Of a stretch of DNA of 64,000 nucleotides, positions 61,329 to 64,000 are shown one piece after another. This DNA comes from Spiroplasma attinicola (lineage in GTDB: Bacteria > Bacillota_I > Bacilli_A > Mycoplasmatales > VBWQ01). The translations under genes and the position numbers were made by a program. The notes beneath the pieces are model-generated. The model ran no database searches, had not been told where the DNA came from, and saw nothing but the letters and a program-made list of their open reading frames with translations. How positions within the stretch are numbered: position 1 is the first letter of the stretch; every line of letters starts with the position of its first letter. Location: contig NZ_JAKQXY010000002.1 in the NCBI RefSeq assembly GCF_023509825.1, forward strand, positions 62,001-126,000, given 5' to 3'.

Positions 61329-63356
61329 ATGGCCAAAAAGGAAGATTTAAGAGCAATTAAACAGGAAATTGACCAGTTAATAAACAAAATTAAACAATGA
61401 AACTATGAATATTATCAACTTAATCAACCGTCAGTTAGTGATAGTGTTTACGATCAGTTTTATCAAAAGTTAGTAAAATTGGAAAAACAATATCCCCAAT
61501 TTGCTAAAGTTGATTCACCAACAAAAACTGTTGGCACTTCAATCAAAACTTCACAATTAAGAAAAATTGCACATCAAACTCAAATGTTAAGTTTAGCTAA
61601 TGCTTTTAATTATGATGATTTAGTTAAGTTTGATCAACAAATAAAAAAGATTACTGGTCAAGATAAAATTAGTTATGTTTGTGAATTAAAAATTGATGGT
61701 CTTTCTTTTTCTGTTACTTATGAAAATAGGCAATTAAAATTAGCTGCAACAAGAGGTGATGGTAGTTTTGGTGAAGATATTACTGAAAATGTTAGAGAGA
61801 TTAAGTCTATTCCTATAACTTTAAATTCTAATTTTGTTAAAAATTTAGAAGTTCGTGGTGAAGTTTTTTTAAGCAAAAAGGATTTTCAAAAATTAAATCA
61901 AGAACAAAAAAAATTAAATTTACCATTATTTGCTAATCCTCGTAATGCTGCTGCTGGTTCATTACGACAATTGGATAAAACTATTGTGGCAAAAAGAAAA
62001 TTAGATGCTTTTCTTTATTATTATATTGATGCTTTAAATGATGGCATTAAAACTCATAGTGAAACATTAAAAATTTTGGCCGAAAATAACTTTAATATTA
62101 ATAAAGAATGAAAATTATGTCAGAGTATTAATCAAGTTTGAACTTATATTACTAAATATCAAAAAATTCGTAATAATTTATCTTATGAAATTGATGGAAT
62201 TGTGATTAAAGTTAATGATTTAACAACTTATGAAGTTTTAGGTAATACTAATAAAGCACCAAGATGAGCGATTGCTTATAAATTTCCTGCAGCAACAACA
62301 GTGACAAAATTATTAGAAATCTTTCCAACTGTTGGTCGTACAGGTCGGATTACTTATAATGCTCGTTTAGAACCGGTTGGATTATCAGGTAGCACAATTA
62401 CTTATGCAACACTTCATAATGGTGATTATATTATTGAACGTGATTTACGAGTTGGTGATACGGTTGAAATTAAAAAGGCCGGCGATATTATTCCAGAAGT
62501 CATTAAAACAATTATTAAAGATCGTAAGAAAAATAGTCACCAATTTAAAAAAGCAACTAATTGTCCAAAGTGTCATGGTATTTTAGAACAAGTTGATGAT
62601 GAAGTTGATCAATATTGTGTTAATACTAATTGTCCGGCACGAATTTTAAAGTCATTAATTCATTTTTGTTCACGAAATGCCATGGATATTACTGGTTTAA
62701 AGGATAAAAATTTAGCACGATTTGTTGAGTTAGGATGAATTCATAATGTTGCTGATATTTATCAATTGGTTAATTATCGTCAAGAAATTATTAATTTAGA
62801 AAAATTTGGTGAAAAATCATTTCATAACTTAAGTACAATGATTCTGAAATCAAAAGATAATTCTTTGGAACGATTATTATTTGCTTTAGGAATTAGACAT
62901 GTTGGTGAAAAGACTGCTGAAGTCTTAGCGAAAAATTTTAAAACCTTAGATAATTTAATGAAAACAAAATATCAAGTTTTAGCAGAGATTAATGATGTTG
63001 GTCCAGTAATTGCAACAAGCATTGTTGATTATTTTGCTAATCAAAATAATAAAAAATTAATTACTAAGTTAAAAACAGCAAAACTTAATTTTACTTATAC
63101 AACTAAAACAAGTCGAGAAAAACAAATTTTTGCTAATATGACTTTTGTTATTACGGGTGCTTTATCAAGATCACGAGATTATTTTGCTAATTTATTAAAA
63201 AATTATGGTGCTAATGTTACAAATACTATTAGTAAAAATACGACTTATTTATTAGTTGGCGATGAACCTGGCTCAAAACTTGATAAAGCTAAGATGTTAG
63301 ATGTTAAAATTATTAATGAAGAAGAATTAATGGTATTAATTAAAAATGGTAATTAG
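61329..63356 (+). CDS. ligA: NAD-dependent DNA ligase
   Basis: Seals nicks using NAD+. 675 residues, usual length. Adenylation site [10 protein letters not shown] (K of KxDG) near residue 120; [39 protein letters not shown]; zinc finger [10 protein letters not shown]...[10 protein letters not shown]; helix-hairpin-helix region; C-terminal BRCT ([12 protein letters not shown]) present. Start ATG after AATGGAG. Followed by gatC. Confidence 0.96.
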
Positions 63357-63422
63357 TTTCTTTCTTTCATTTATTCTAATGATAGAATTAAAACAAAATT
63401 AAAGATGAAAGGAATTTAAGTT

Positions 63423-63737
63423 ATGGTCAAATTAAAAACTAAAATTACTAAAATTGATTTACAACAATTTTCTGAAGATTTATTTTTTCAATTGGATAAA
63501 AAACAAACAAAAGCCTTATTATTAGAATTTGCAGTAATTACAAAACAAATGGCATTAGTACAAAAGATTAATACTAATAATATTTTGCCATTAGATTTTC
63601 CTTTTGATATTACTAGTCAATATTTACGAGAAGATATTATTACGGATTCCTTAGATAAGAAATTAGTTTTAGATAATGCTCCAAAAGTGAAAGGCGATTA
63701 TATTGTGATAAATCGAGTGATTAATGATGAAAATTAA
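63423..63737 (+). CDS. gatC: Asp/Glu-tRNA(Asn/Gln) amidotransferase subunit C
   Basis: 104 residues, usual length. The GatC pattern is loose (TKITKIDLQQFSEDLFFQLD, LREDIITDSLDKKLVLDNAP, the typical D-x(4)-A-P end). Assigned mainly from the overlap with gatA. Stabilises GatA in the transamidosome that makes Gln-tRNA(Gln). AAGGAA ribosome site. Overlaps gatA by 14 bases. Confidence 0.85.
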   Translation: MVKLKTKITKIDLQQFSEDLFFQLDKKQTKALLLEFAVITKQMALVQKINTNNILPLDFPFDITSQYLREDIITDSLDKKLVLDNAPKVKGDYIVINRVINDEN

Positions 63738-64000
63738 TTATCAACAGTTTTCAATTGAGCAATTGCATCAATTATTAGTTAAAGGCGATATTACTCCAGA
63801 AACTTTAATTGATTCAGCACTAAAAAGATTAAAAAAGTTTAGTAATTTGAATGCTGTTGTTACTTCTCTTCATAAAGATGCTGAAAAAAAAGCAAAAAAA
63901 TTAGCAAATTGAACTGTTGAACAAGATAATCTTTTGTTTGCAATTCCATTTGTTTTAAAAGATAATATTGCAACAATTGGTCAAAAAACTACTGCTTCAT
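63724..64000 (+). CDS. gatA: amidotransferase subunit A, 5' end only
   Basis: Partial: 92 residues visible before the right edge. INYQQFSIEQLHQLLVKGDI is the GatA N-terminal helical pair, and AIPFVLKDNIATIGQKTTAS contains the amidase-signature catalytic Lys (VLKDNI). Produces ammonia from glutamine for the amidotransferase. A second ATG follows immediately; either start keeps the frame. Confidence 0.9.

Noticed and set aside
1-64000. tRNA, rRNA, CRISPR arrays, insertion sequences
   Set aside because: No cloverleaf-like sequence with a CCA-ready stem, no regularly spaced identical repeats and no transposase-like protein were seen on either strand.

Overview
The window is AT-rich, Gram-positive-type DNA in which TGA reads as tryptophan. 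Nearly every long gene is cut into pieces under the standard code and becomes one continuous family member when TGA is read as Trp. Together with the small-genome gene set (fused PstC-PstA, no cell-wall genes, many secreted 'MKK' proteins, mycoplasma-type conjugation genes) this points to a mollicute, most likely Spiroplasma. The genus is inferred.

Positions 1-15.8 kb are an accessory block, almost all on the minus strand, that looks like part of an integrative conjugative element. It encodes a VirB2-like two-helix protein, a VirB6-like membrane protein, a VirB4/TraE ATPase fused to a PrgI-like membrane segment, a lipoprotein and a 963-residue surface protein. Between these lie small genes with MazF/PemK-like heads and long coiled-coil tails, stand-alone coiled-coil proteins, and several apparent non-coding RNAs with their own promoters and terminators. 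This mixture of compact RNAs and coiled-coil proteins is the least explained part of the window. The left end of the element, where a coupling protein, relaxase or integrase might lie, is outside the window.

From 15.9 kb the sequence is chromosomal: ileS-lspA-rluD-rhomboid-like as a tight operon; a lipoprotein cluster remodelled by a 995-bp tandem duplication; an M60-type metalloprotease; tsaE; a Nudix protein; asnS. Positions 29.4-37.0 kb hold two related secreted-protein/ABC-transporter cassettes. The second contains a 1,777-bp tandem duplication whose two membrane proteins differ only in short patches. Next come an apparently whole ETX/MTX2-type beta-pore-forming protein and an operon of an ABC transporter with a GH85 endoglycosidase. 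M60, GH85, ETX/MTX2, the lipoproteins and a repeat protein near 57.3 kb together suggest a bacterium living on or in an animal, probably an arthropod.

The remainder is mostly housekeeping: two four-helix membrane proteins, an amino-acid permease, greA, an HPr-like protein, rpmB, degV, an HxlR/NAD(P)-binding divergent pair, the phosphate operon pstS-pstCA-pstB-phoU, a two-gene orphan module between near-repeats, a CPBP protease with a second pseudouridine synthase, a flippase, an Abi/HEPN-like gene, ligA, gatC and the start of gatA. I found no tRNA, rRNA, insertion sequence, CRISPR array or recognisable phage genes.
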